Assembly: GCA_021234155.1 (NCBI GenBank) | Contig: JAJEKV010000046.1 | Span: 5,339,012-5,403,011 of the forward strand | Direction: 5' to 3' | Source of the DNA: Isoetes taiwanensis | Taxonomy: Eukaryota; Streptophyta; Lycopodiopsida; Isoetales; Isoetaceae | Length of the DNA stretch: 64,000 bases | Part shown: positions 11,831-23,029 of the stretch, one piece after another | Layout: every line of letters begins with the position of its first letter | Numbering within the stretch: the stretch's first letter is position 1 | Notes under the pieces: model-generated | Told to the model about the DNA's origin: nothing | Seen by the model: the letters and a program-made list of their open reading frames with translations, nothing else | Databases searched by the model: none | Program-made: the position numbers and the translations under genes

Positions 11831-11946
11831 AAAGTATCTACTAACACCCGAAGGAATATAATAAATAGAAGGATGCAGGGGGGTTTTCTCGACTCGCGAG
11901 TCGAGAATAAACACAGGAGAGGAGAAAACATAGGAGAGTCAAGGCC

Positions 11947-12081
11947 AGAGCGAAAGCATCGAGCATTCCCAAATCTTTGCTATCACGCCTCTTCGAACGA
12001 TGCAACTTAGGATATTAACTAAGCGACATTGCCCGAAGAGGCGGGGAAAGAAAGATTGGGAAGGCTCGATGCTTTCACTCT
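11947..12081. repeat. Long foldback 1 (about 135 nt)
   Basis: The left arm (gcgaaagcatcgagc, attcccaaatcttt, cgcctcttcg; 11950-11995) is complementary to the right arm (cgaagaggcg, aaagattgggaa, gctcgatgctttcac; 12034-12078). The stem is about 45 nt with small bulges and the loop is about 38 nt. It lies inside a ~300-bp unit repeated at 12184-12480. It resembles a MITE-like foldback or a plant miRNA-precursor fold. Confidence 0.75.
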
Positions 12082-12242
12082 TCAACCATTAATCTCTAAT
12101 GTTTTCTCTATTTCGCTGGAGTTTCTCGACTCGCGAGTCGGGAAAGTCAGAGGAGCATAGGAGAGGAGAAGATCGAAGGGCCTTTCTCGACTCGCGAGTC
12201 GAGAATACCCACAGGAGGAGAGAATATAGGAGAATGAAGGCC

Positions 12243-12377
12243 AGAGTGAAAGCACCGCTCATTCCCAAATCCTTGCTTACCCCGCCTCTTCGAACGATGC
12301 AACTTAGGATGTAAACTAAGCGACATTGCCCGAAGAGGCGAGGGAAGAAAGGATGGGAAGGCTCGATACTTTCACTC
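12243..12377. repeat. Long foldback 2, paralogue of foldback 1
   Basis: Same architecture as the element at 11947: gtgaaagcaccgctcattcc on the left, ggatgggaaggctcgatact on the right, and the same gcctcttcg/cgaagaggc pair closing the loop. Substitutions in one arm relative to copy 1 are only partly compensated (ccgctc against ctcgat leaves mismatches). The copy is therefore somewhat decayed. Confidence 0.75.
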
Positions 12378-12808
12378 ATCAACCATTAATCTCTAATGTT
12401 CTCTCTGTTGCCCTGGGGTATCTCGACTTCCTTGGTCGAGAAAGTCGGAAGGAGGCGGAGGAAGTATGAAGGGACTTTCTCGACCAGCGAGTCGGAAAGC
12501 CCCCTCATCTTGTTCTTCCGTTTATTCTGCGGCTTTCTCGACTGCCTCAGTCGAAAATCCCTTCAATCTTGACTTTTCTTTACTTCTCTGGGGTTTCTCG
12601 ACTTCATGGTCGAAAAGCCCCATCTTCGATTTTACGTGTTCCTCGGCTTTCGACTCGCGGTCGAGATACCCCAAGAAACCGCGGGAAAAGAGTTGGGGGC
12701 TTTCTCGACTTCGCGCGGTCGAAACCCGAATCGAGCGATGGTTTACCTTATGTAGGCGGCACTTTTTGCTATTGTGTTACAGCGTTGGCTAATCTTTGGC
12801 GAGCTCCG

Positions 12809-13722
12809 TTAGTGGCGTCTCAGCGAAAAGAACTCTGCACTCTCGTTTAGAATATCATCCTTGATCGCTTGCGGCACTTCCTTTTTCGTCTGCAATACTT
12901 GCGCTGCCCTCATCAATCTTTGGCCGTCCACAACCCAAAACGGCGTCTTTTCCCTTGGTCTTCCTCGGACTTCCAGTGAACAACTCACCGGTCGACCTGG
13001 CGAATGGTATGACATCCCACGGGCATTGGATGCGCAGCGGGATGCCGCACCATCAAGTTCGAAATCTCGGCATGTGTCTTTGGATTAAATTCCACAATGG
13101 TTGAACAAGGCGGCATCTCACTGTGCAAACCATGAGGCGCGTCGATGTCCAAATGCGGCTTGTGTGATATCCCCAATGGATAATATTGAGCCAGCTGCTC
13201 CATCTTCTGGGCCCCTCTCTGTGATTTCCTAATCTGCTCATCTGGATCCAAGAATTGGGAGTCGACCATATCTTCCTCATCTTGACATCCGAATCCTCCC
13301 TGTAGTCTCATCCGCTTCATCTGCGGTCTTTGCGGAGTTTTTTCTTTGTGAACTACAACATCCATGGTAACTGCCGAGTGCTTTAGAGTCTTTAGCACGC
13401 TGGACGTAAAGCTCCCGGTGTTGAACAGCTTCTCCCTCACCCTGGAAATCTCCATTCCAAGCTCCCGGGATGTCAGGGTTCCGGCCTCCTTCATCCCTTC
13501 CAGATCCTTCCACCCAAGGTTCTGACAATTTAAAGGCGCCGGCCTTTTGTCGGTCCCCTTCGACTTGTTCATTGAAGAGTGAGAGTAATTAGATACTGAC
13601 AACTTCTTCATGTGGTAGAACTTACCCTTCAGGCAGTCTTCCACATACAATGTAATGTGCTTAGAATCTGGCGCAGAGATGGAGAGCACAACACCGACCT
13701 TCTTGTACTTGTCGCCGGAGCT
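12809..13722 (-). pseudogene. Exon of the broken minus-strand gene, copy 1
   Basis: Reading down from about 13722: KYKKVGVVLSISAPDSKHIT, LYVEDCLKGKFYHMKKLSVS, NLGWKDLEGMKEAGTLTSRE, SVLKTLKHSAVTMDVVVHKE, then an acidic stretch, DSQFLDPDEQIRKSQRGAQK and MEQLAQYYPLGISHK, then frameshifts and a last segment WVVDGQRLMRAAQVLQTKKE ending at 12809. I do not recognise the domain; it looks like a nuclear protein with an acidic linker. The apparent start (MQIENPSLYY...) is not genuine. Those codons come from LINE D read in another frame, so the true upstream exon is missing. A cleaner second copy lies at 16689-17470. Nearly every difference between the copies in this exon falls on a CAG or CTG word. Confidence 0.55.
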
Positions 13723-16688
13723 CTTCTGATGATAGTAAAGTGATGGGTTTTCAATCTGCAATAGTCTGGGGATGTTTGATCTTGGGGATTAGTGAGATGG
13801 CATCGGTACTCAAAATTTTGTTTAGGGCAGTGGACCGATGAAAGTCACAAAAAGCATTTGAAAGAACTCAATTGCTATACCATCCAACCCTGGGGACTTC
13901 CCCTTTTTAGGTTCAAATACTGCCGAACTTAGATCAGCAACAGTTATAGCAGCCTTTACCAATAAACGTTGCCCTTCAGAAATGATGGGATAGATTGAAC
14001 TGCGTCTCGCATTTCTGACTAAAAGAACAGATGTTCCTCAGCTTAAAATGCTTGAAAGTGGTCATGCAGATGTTGCTTGAGCTTTAGTGGCTACGGGAGT
14101 ACTGAGTGATCTAACAGACGCAAGGATGACAAGGCTGACATCATGCAGCGCCACTTAGCCACCACGAAAAGAAGAAACCCATACAATGGTCTCATCCGAA
14201 ACCACTTGCAAATATGCTTTGGTCTTTGCCTATTCGGTCTATTCCTCTTCCAAAGCTTGAACTTGTACGAGTATGTGACGCTCATGACTGCCTGGGAGAA
14301 GACCCTGTCGAGAGCGAAGGAGATCCTGATACAACATATCTATTAAAGCATGATATGTTGCTGCAACTATAGGTCCCACTATTTCGAAAAAGACTTGACT
14401 ACTTGAGTGCATCACTATCTTGGCCATCCCACAACGTCGACTAAAGGCAACTATCCAAATGCCCTTGCAAGCTTCTTGGAAGGCTGCGTTCTTCAAGAAT
14501 TTTACATTGAGACAAAAACACATCTACCCCCAAGATTGCGGTAGAGGTTCATCACGAAAGGAATTGTGGATGATGATTTGAAACCGAAGTTGTCTCTATG
14601 GCGGCAGGTCCAAAAAGACACGGCAATGCCAAAACTGCATTCACATTCCAAGTAAGCCCTATCGAGTAGAGAGCTTGCCGACCCCACCAATTTGACTATT
14701 GCACCAAGTGAAGGCATCTTCACCATCTAACTCCAATAAGTTGCAATCATGGAGAAGAAGATGTCGTTGCTGATGTTCACATCTAGACATAACAGTAGAT
14801 GTGGCTCCTTGTCGATCCGCTTCTTTTTCAACTATGTTGAAGTCTCCGACTGAAATCTCCTAAACCATACTAAGCATCTTGGCCCATAAAGATGCCCATA
14901 ATAAAGCTCTTGATGAGGCCTGTTATGAGCATAAATATTCAGAAGACTATACCGGGCTCCATGGTCCTACCACAAGAGAAAAGCCCAGCAGTCAAAGCGA
15001 TCCACCTCAGTGAAAGTGTCTGAGAATGAAGGTTGTCAAGCTATGACAACTACCGCACTAGCTGAATTAGCTGCTGCCACCAACACATTGAAACGTCAGC
15101 CGATCATATCCGCAAGCTTTGCCATATCCCCTTGCGACATTTGTGTTCTTGCAGATATACAAACTGGACATCCAACATAGACAGATAAAACGATATCGGC
15201 TCCTCTGGGAACGAGGCCACCCCCCTGAACATTTCATGAAACTAACCGCATTGAGATTCTGGACCCCACTAGTGCCTCTAGAGCAGCAATGGCAATATTC
15301 TCAACCTCACGTGGTGCAGCAACCTCTTCAACCATACTAGCCCACCGAAATGGTGAGAAACGACTATGGTGGGAACTAATGGGAGGAGAAATGACCCCAA
15401 GACTCATGTTGCGGTAGATGCTGGGATGCTGCAAAGTTAAGGCCCTTTATGATCTTTCGAGGCTGGCAAAAAGCAAATGGGTGCTTAGGCAAAGGGTGGA
15501 CACCTCGATGATCAATATCCATGTATTGACTACGAGTTGCCTCTGCTTGCTCTTGCATCCTTTGAATCTCCTTCAACTTTTGCATACGCTAGTCAGGAAC
15601 AGGCGATGAGAAATTTGCATCTGGGCCAGTAGTGGAATGGCCTATAAATGAGTGGGAAACATCCATGGGCACCGGGACGGCAGTAACAGGATGAGGAGCA
15701 ATAGAGGCAGGAGCCAAGTGGTAGGATGAAAGAGGTCTACGATACTAGAGAAAAGCAGGTGCCTCAGGGAACATAGGAGCCAGCTCAAGGCCATTGACTA
15801 ATTGTGGCTTGCAAGGAAAGAACATGGTACCATTTTGGACAACAATTGTCTAAGGCAAATCACGATCAATGGGTCTTGCAACACAAATCTTGGTCAGGGC
15901 ATTCGTAATAGAGCGCAAAAGATGCAACTCTATCGCATTTGCAATGGCTGTAATAAACTCTAAATCCTAGATTTCGAGAGAAAAGTCCTCAATGGCAATC
16001 TAAAATGGAGCACGTAAAGCATCCGGTTTGCCCCGAAAAGAACTAGGAACATATTGCTGATACAAAAGAAAATGCCTCCATAGAGGGTTAACATCACGGT
16101 CAATGAGCTGGGCAACTAGCTTAGGCAAACCAAACATGAGAAGTAAACATCATTAATCTTTTGCAATGAGGTTGATGTACTAATAAGCTGAAAGATCCAA
16201 CTTAAGAAGATGCCCAAATAACCACGACCCTATATGTTTCAAGTCTAAAAATGGGCCAGTGAAGTGGCACATCACCGAGGAACAAGCTACTCCACATGAT
16301 CTTGACGGGCTTCATGATTAATCTACATGACTGGTGACCCAAAATGCTCAAAGGCCACTCGACACTCCTGCACTTCATAAAAGATCCCCTCAAGTGGGAC
16401 ACATACATCCATGGAGGCTTGCTTAGCGTGTAGTTGTTGAAGATATGATGCCACCTTCTTTTGGTTATTATCCACCATGGTGGATATTGCCTCTGACATG
16501 TGAGAGGATGTGGCCAGAGATGACAATCCTTTGCACAACCACTCAGAGAAGCGAACACCCGTAACTCGAGCAATGCCATCGGATGATCTCCAAGGGGTAG
16601 ATGCTATTGTACGTGGAGGTGCATCAACAAAAGATGCAGGCACCGAAGCAGAATTTGCTATAGAAGTCACTACTTTTACCCCTCTAGA
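13723..16688 (-). mobile_element. LINE D fragment, copy 1 (ORF1 to start of RT)
   Basis: Minus-strand content in order: an ORF1-like segment (16670-16320, SEWLCKGLSSLATSSHMSEA), a linker with HPLPKHPFAF (about 15480), an endonuclease end at 14730-14500 (LVGSASSLLDRAYLECE), then RT onset KSPGLDGIAIEFFQ at about 13910-13870 and ISLIPKIKHPQTIAD...KPITLLSSE at about 13790-13724, where it stops abruptly against the neighbouring exon. Several in-frame stops are present. Losing the 3' half while keeping the 5' half is the opposite of normal LINE truncation, so the junction is a rearrangement. Confidence 0.75.
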
Positions 16689-17470
16689 CGTCTTTTCCCT
16701 TCAGGTCTTCCTCAGACTTCCAGCTGAACAACTCACCGGTCGACCTGCTGAATGGTATGACATCCACGGGCATTGGATCTGCAACAGGATGCCGCACCAT
16801 CAAGTTCAGAATCTCCAGCATGTGTGCTGGATTAAATTCCCTGTGGTTGAACAAGACGGCATCTCCTGTGCAAACCGTGAGGCGTCTGATGTCCAGCGAC
16901 AGCTTGTGTGATATCCCCAATGGATAATACTGAGCCAGCTGCTCCATCTTCTGGGCCCCTCTCTGTGATTTCCTAATCTGCTCATCTGGATCCAAGAATT
17001 GGGAGTCGACCATATCTTCCTCATCTTCAGCATCTGAATCCTCCCGTGTAGTCTCATCTGCTTCATCTGCAGTCTTGTCTGGAGTTTTTTCTTTGTGAAC
17101 TACAACATCCATGGTAACTGCCGAGTGCTTTAGAGTCTTTAGCACGCTGGACGTAAAGCTCCCGGTGTTGAACAGCTTCTCCCTCACCCTGGAAATCTCC
17201 ATTCCAAGCTCCCGGGATGTCAGGGTTCCGGCCTCCTTCATCCCTTCCAGATCCTTCCACCCAAGGTTCTGACAATTTAAAGGCGCCGGCCTTTTGTCGG
17301 TCCCCTTCGACTTGTTCATTGAAGAGTGAGAGTAATTAGATACTGACAACTTCTTCATGTGGTAGAACTTACCCTTCAGGCAGTCTTCCACATACAATGT
17401 AATGTGCTTAGAATCTGGCGCAGAGACGGAGAGCACAACACCGACCTTCTTGTACTTGTCGCCGGAGCTC
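16689..17470 (-). pseudogene. Exon of the broken gene, copy 2
   Basis: This copy has a longer open frame than copy 1 (17508-16684). It preserves the acidic linker, DSQFLDPDEQIRKSQRGAQK, LAQYYPLGISHKLSLDIRRL and PVDVIPFSRSTGELFSWKSE before it is cut at the duplication junction. The first ~13 codons of the open frame are LINE D RT sequence read out of frame, so the 274-codon ORF is a chimera, not a natural gene start. It is separated from the rest of the gene by LINE D copy 1 and is probably not expressed as a full protein. Confidence 0.6.
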
Positions 17471-20400
17471 TTCTGATGATAGTAAAGTGATGGGTTTTCA
17501 ATCTGCAATAGTCTGGGGATGTTTGATCTTGGGGATTAGTGAGATGGCATCGGTACTCAAAATTTTGTTTAGGGCAGTGGACCGATGAAAGTCACAAAAA
17601 GCATTTGAAAGAACTCAATTGCTATACCATCCAACCCTGGGGACTTCCCCTTTTTAGGTTCAAATACTGCCGAACTTAGATCAGCAACAGTTATAGCAGC
17701 CTTTACCAATAAACGTTGCCCTTCAGAAATGATGGGATAGATTGAACTGCGTCTCGCATTTCTGACTAAAAGAACAGATGTTCCTCAGCTTAAAATGCTT
17801 GAAAGTGGTCATGCAGATGTTGCTTGAGCTTTAGTGGCTACGGGAGTACTGAGTGATCTAACAGACGCAAGGATGACAAGGCTGACATCATGCAACGCCA
17901 CTTAGCCACACGAAAGAAGAAACCCATACAATGGTCTCATCACAGAACCACTGCAAATATGCTTTGGTCTTTGCCTATTCGGTCTATTCCTCTTCCAAAG
18001 CTTGAACTTGTACGAGTATGTGACGCTCATGACTGCCTGGGAGAAGACCCTGTCGAGAGCGAAGGAGATCCTGATACAACATATCTATTAAAGCATGATA
18101 TGTTGCTGCAACTATAGGTCCCACTATTTCGAAAAAGACTTGACTACTTCGAGTGCATCACTATGCTGGCCATCCCACAACGTCAGCTAAAGGCAACTAT
18201 CCAAATGCCCTTGCAAGCTTCTTGGAAGGCTGCGTTCTTCAAGAATTTTACATTCAGACAAAAACACATCTACCCCGGCATTGCGGTAGAGGTTCATCTG
18301 AAAGGAATTGTGGATGATGATTTGAAACTGAGTTGTCTCTATGGCAGGTCCAAAAAAGACCTGGCAATGCCAAAACTGCATTCACATTCCAGTAAGCCCT
18401 ATCGAGCCGAGAGCTTGCACGACCCCCACCAATTTGACTATTGCACCAAGTGAAGGCATCTTCACCATCTAACTCCAATAGGTTGCAATCATGGAGAAGA
18501 AGATGTCGTTGCTGATGTTCACATCTAGACATAACAGTAGATGTGGCTCCTTGTCGATCCGCTTCTTTTTCAACTATGTTGAAGTCTCCGACTGAAATCT
18601 CCTAAACCATACTAAGCATCTTGGCCCATAAAGATGCCCATAATAAAGCTCTTGATGAGGCCTGTTATGAGCATAAATATTCAGAAGACTATACCGGGCT
18701 CCATGGTCCTACCACAAGAGAAAAGCCCAGCAGTCAAAGCGATCCACCTCAGTGAAAGTGTCTGAGAATGAAGGTTGTCAAGCTATGACAACTACCGCAC
18801 TAGCTGAATTAGCTGCTGCCACCAACACATTGAAACGTCGGCCGATCATATCCGCGCTTTGCCGTATCCCCTTGCGACATTTGTGTCCTTGCAGACATAC
18901 GAACTGGACATCCAACATAGACAGATAAAATGATATCGGCTCCTCTGGGGGAATGAGGCCACGCCCTGAACATTCCATAAAACTAACCGCATTGAGATTC
19001 TGAGGGGGTTGGAGCAGGGGACCCCACTGGTGCCTCTAGAGCAGCAATGACAATATTCTCAACCTGACATGGTGCAGCAACCTTTTCAACCTCTTCAACC
19101 ATACTAGCCCACTGAAATGGTGAGAAACGACCATGGTGGGAACTAATGGGAGGAGAAATGACCCAAGACTCATGTTGTTGTAGATGCTGGGATGCTGCAA
19201 AGTTAAGGTCCTTTATGATCTTTCGAGGCTGGCGAAAAGCAAATGGGTGCTTAGGCAGAGGGTGGACACCTCGACGATCAATATCCATGTATTGACTACG
19301 AGTTGCCTTTGCTTGCTCTTGCATCCTTTGAATCTCCTCCAACTTTTGTATACGCTAGTCAGGAATAGGCATTGAGGAATTTGCATCTGGGCCAGTAGTG
19401 GAATGGCCTATAAATGACTGGGAAACATCCATGGGCACCGGGACGGCAGTAACAGGATGAGGAGCAATAGAGGCGGGAGCCAAGTGGTAGGATGAAAGAG
19501 GTCTACGATACTAGAGAAAAGCAGGTGCCTCAGGGAACATAGGAGCCAGCTCAAGGCCATTGACTAATTGTGGCTTGCAAGGAAAGAACATGGTACCATT
19601 TTGGACAACAATTGTCTAAGGCAAATCACGATCAATGGGTCTTGCAACACAAATCTTGGTCAGGGCATTCGTAATAGAGCGCAAAAGATGCAACTCTATC
19701 GCATTTGCAATGGCTGTAATAAACTCTAAATCCTAGATTTCTAGAGGAAAGTCCTCAATGGCAATCTAAAATGGAGCACGTAAAGCATCCGGTTTGCCCC
19801 GAAAAGAACTAGGAACATATTGCTGATACAAAAGAAAATGCCTCCATAGAGGGTTAACACCACGTCGGCTAGCTTAGGCGAACCAAACATGAGAGGAAAA
19901 CATCATTGATCTTTTGCTATGAGGTTGATGGACTGATAAGCTGGAAGATCCAACTTAAGAAGATGCCCAAATAACCACAACCCTATATGTTTCAAGTCTA
20001 AAAATGGGCCAGTGAAGTGGCACATCACCGAGGAACAAGCTACTCCACATGATCTTGACGGGCTTCATGATTAATCTACATGACTGGTGACCCAAAATGC
20101 TCAAAGGCCACTCGACACTCCTGCACTTCATAAAAGATCCCCTCAAGTGGGACACATACATCCATGGAGGCTTGCTTAGCGTGTAGTTGTTGAAGATATG
20201 ATGCCACCTTCTTTTGGTTATTATCCACCATGGTGGATATTGCCTCTGACATGTGAGAGGATGTGGCCAGAGATGACAATCCTTTGCACAACCACTCAGA
20301 GAAGCGAACACCCGTAACTCGAGCAATGCCGTCGGATGATCTCCAAGGGGTAGATGCTATTGTACGTGGAGGTGCATCAACAAAAGATGCAGGCACCGAA

Positions 20401-20870
20401 GCAGAATTTGCTATAGAAGTCACTACTTTTACCCCTCTAGATGGCAATGGCAGAAAATCTTCTTGTCTTGAAGTACCTCCAACATGGGTTGGATGTTGCA
20501 CTTGCCAAGAAGCAGCTCGAGCATGTGCAGGATGAACAAGGTGGTCAGAAGAACTTCCAACATGCATTGGTGGAGGAGCACGTGATGCAAGACCTTGTCT
20601 AGGAGGTGCTGGATGACCTCCAACTTGCATTGGAGGTGCATGAGACAATGCTTGTCCTGAAAGACTCCAACATGTATTGGAAGTGCCGAATTCCCAAATC
20701 GACCTCGAACAAGGGCTCCCACATGTGCGGAAAATTCAGCTCCTTTTCCAATTCAACCTCCATCATTCACAATTCACAAGAAGACGTCGAAGTTACAGTA
20801 GGAGAAGGGGGGGCTGGGAAGGAGAAACACCTGAAGCTCCAGTATCTACAGACTTGTCAGTAGAAATGGA
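17471..20870 (-). mobile_element. LINE D fragment, copy 2 (longer 5' end)
   Basis: Same content as copy 1 but extending further 5'. From about 20870 down there is a Pro/His-rich ORF1 start (MSHAPPMQVGGHPAPPRQGL at about 20648), then SEWLCKGLSSLATSSHMSEA. The linker is at 19340-18990. The endonuclease N-terminus (LQGHKCRKGIRQSADMIGRR, FNVLVAAANSAS) is at 18940-18800 and its C-terminus (LHDCNLLELDGEDAFTWCNS, SNHHPQFL) at 18500-18300. The RT onset is at about 17640. The endonuclease aligns with LINE C (QEHKCRKGEVQKLANILGRD), so D and C are related families. Stops and shifts make it inactive. It lies head to head with LINE C. Confidence 0.8.
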
Positions 20871-21116
20871 CATAACATGGGGTAATGTTACTAGGGGAGG
20901 GTCGCCATTGAAGGTCGGAACCATTGGGGGACGTGGCAATTTTTTTGGTGGCAATTCTTTTTGGCGGACATGGAAAAGGCCTTAATCGGCGAGATTTGTG
21001 ATCAGCACGATCTTGAACGTCCATTACAGATCCATGATATGCCAGAACCTTAGTGGGCACCCAGAATCAGCTTTTCCTTTCGCTTGGTGATATATGTTCA
21101 GCTCTGGTGGTAGCTC

Positions 21117-21240
21117 CGGTCATGATAACCTTGTTGTGGTCATGATAACCTTGCTCTGGATCGTGATAATCTTGCTATGGGCATCCGACCTGGATGATAA
21201 ACCTTGCTCTGGGTCATGAGAAGCTTGCCATGGAGCTCTG
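21117..21240. repeat. Short minisatellite, ~21-bp unit
   Basis: About five imperfect units of the type tcatgataaccttgctctgg follow each other, with variants (gttgtgg, cgtgataatcttgc, gatgataaaccttgc, catgagaagcttgc). They lie in the 5' region of LINE C. Confidence 0.7.
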
Positions 21241-21667
21241 TTTGTGGCCTGCCCGTCAAAGGGGATAAACAGCACTGCTTGCCCCTTACAGCAGATAAAT
21301 GGGCTCACCCCTCTGGGGCTCGCAGGGGTGTTTATCCCCTTCATGAACGAATGAGGAAAACGGAGGAAAGTGCTTCCTATCAGGTCTTTGAAGGCTCCGC
21401 ACAAATGGAATCAGGCTTCGGCTAGAGTCTTGCAAATATGAAGTAGTATATCAAATTCTTGTATGAAGTCTTGCAAGGAATCTTGCAAACAAAAGCTCAG
21501 ATTATTCAAGGCTCCCCTCTTCCAATTGTTCCAGGACACAATGGAAGGGTGGAACAGAGAGGAGGCTCCCCCTTGCCACTTACTCGCACACGATGGGCAG
21601 ATCTCTCAGATGCAGTTAATCTTCCTGGGGCCACTGAGATGGATGTGGAGGACCCTCAATTGCCCAC

Positions 21668-22400
21668 ATGAATATTCTTTCTTGGAATGTTAGGGGAGTG
21701 GCTTCTTCCCCAAGCAAAAGGAGTAGATTATCCCTCTATCTATCTAAGTTCCCCATGGATATATGTTGTTTTCAGGAGCACAAGTGCCGTAAAGGCGAGG
21801 TTCAAAAGCTGGCCAACATTTTGGGGCGTGATTATAATGTGCTTGTGGCGGCTGTTGATTCTGCTAAAGCCGGCGTTCTTACTGCATGGAAGCCCTCTTT
21901 GAATGTCACTTTCACTCAAGTGGACAGGTTTGGTCGTTGGATAATTGTTAAGTGGGAAGAACGGGGGCAAGAATGTAGTGAATGTTTATGCTCACAATTA
22001 TCCGCGTCAAAGGGGAGCTTTGTGGGCCTCTCTTCGTAGCAAAGTTCTCAGGCTAGGCAATAATGTGGCATGGTTGCTCATTGGAGATTTCAATATGGTT
22101 GAAATTGAGGCAGACAGGTGTGGCAGGGGATCACAGGTGGTTCAGGGATTTGAGCGGGAGCAATGGCAACGCCTGCTGCATGATTGTGGCCTTGTGGAGA
22201 TCGAGGGTAATCAATCCGTCACATGGTGCAATGGATGGACAGGCAATGGTAGAGCCTACGCCCGACATGATCAGCGGCTATTATAATCACGATGGCTGCT
22301 GATTTTCTTCAGTTGCAGAGAACTAATTTGTTGGATAGTGCAGTTTCAGATCATAATCCACAATGGTTTTCTACCGGACAACCTCTATGGCGAAGAGCTA
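21668..22400 (+). pseudogene. LINE C endonuclease domain
   Basis: APE-type endonuclease nicks target DNA to prime reverse transcription. Visible motifs: MNILSWNVRG at the start, CCFQEHKCRKGE (catalytic Glu in QE), RFGRWIIVKWEE, then after a +1 shift near 21970 NVVNVYAHNYP, WLLIGDFNM (Asp-Asn pair), TWCNGWTGNG and SDHNPQWF (SDHxP). All landmark residues survive, but the frame changes at about 21970 and about 22285 prevent a continuous product. Confidence 0.85.
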
Positions 22401-23029
22401 CAAAACCTTATTTCAAGCTCAATACTAAACATCTGAAGGATGGTGAATTCATTAAGGTTGTCGGAATGCATGGTCTCATGAATTCTCGTTGTGGTGGCAT
22501 GGCTAGTGTTGTTCTTTGCTCTCGGGGCATTAAATCCTTTGCTAAGCATTGGGGTCATGCTCAGGTGGTTCGGACTAGAGGCGAATTAACCGGGTTGTAT
22601 CAGGAGTTACAGAGATGCCGTGCTCTTGCCCCTTCTTACGGTATTAGAGAAAATAAATATTGACAGAGATTAAAGCCATTGAGGCGGCTCGGGTGAATCA
22701 AGCGGGGATAAAGGTTGGACTAGAATGGTTTAGATCGGTGATAGATGCTCTCACTTCTTTTTTTTAAACCGCTAAGAGAGTATGATGGCATCTATTAACT
22801 CCCTTATTTTGCACGATGGTTGAGTGTTACGATCGATTCGGTTGAAGCGATATCTTCCACGACCACTTTTCCTCATTTTTTCCAGACATCAGTTGCCCTT
22901 TCAGGAGGATATGCAATCTGCTGTCTTGTCGAAGATCCATCCCATTGTGTCAGCAGAGCAGCGTGCACACCTAGAGTCTGAGATCACCATCAATGACTTA
23001 CATTCAGCAGCTTCTCTTTTAAAGAAAGA

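Larger units (their letters stand above)
11886..12726. repeat. Cluster of nine CTCGAC/GTCGAG palindromes
   Basis: Palindromes lie at 11886-11907, 12121-12145, 12184-12205, 12421-12443, 12474-12500, 12533-12557, 12593-12618, 12646-12668 and 12700-12726. The outer arms (TTTCTCGAC and GTCGAGAAA) recur, while the centre changes: tcgcga, tccttg, cagcga, tgcctca, ttcatg, ttcgcgcg. Spacing falls from about 300 bp to about 50 bp towards the right. The cluster occupies the gap between two presumed exons. Two of the units also carry the long foldbacks annotated separately. Confidence 0.85.
12944..20430. repeat. Tandem duplication, two units of ~3,745 bp
   Basis: Unit 1 (12944-16688) and unit 2 (16689-about 20430) both start at cgtcttttccctt and proceed through the same gene exon and then the same minus-strand LINE D sequence. 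At the junction (16680-16695) unit 1's end (acccctctaga) is joined directly to unit 2's start. At 20430 the same LINE text continues into unique sequence (tggcaatggcag). Long stretches are identical (for example about 13340-14160 against 17085-17880), so the event is recent. One copy has an 18-bp indel near 15250/19000. Confidence 0.9.

Noticed and set aside
8833-12726. CRISPR-like array
   Set aside because: Repeats are palindromes with irregular spacing (50 to more than 1000 bp) and variable centres in a plant nuclear context; no spacer regularity and no cas genes.
8833-12726. Linker or vector contamination because the palindrome core contains TCGCGA
   Set aside because: Copies vary in centre and arms, lie within diverged tandem units, and no vector sequence is nearby.
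12985-13761. MQIENPSLYY as a true protein start
   Set aside because: Those codons derive from LINE reverse transcriptase in another frame; the LINE frame reads through to the same junction.
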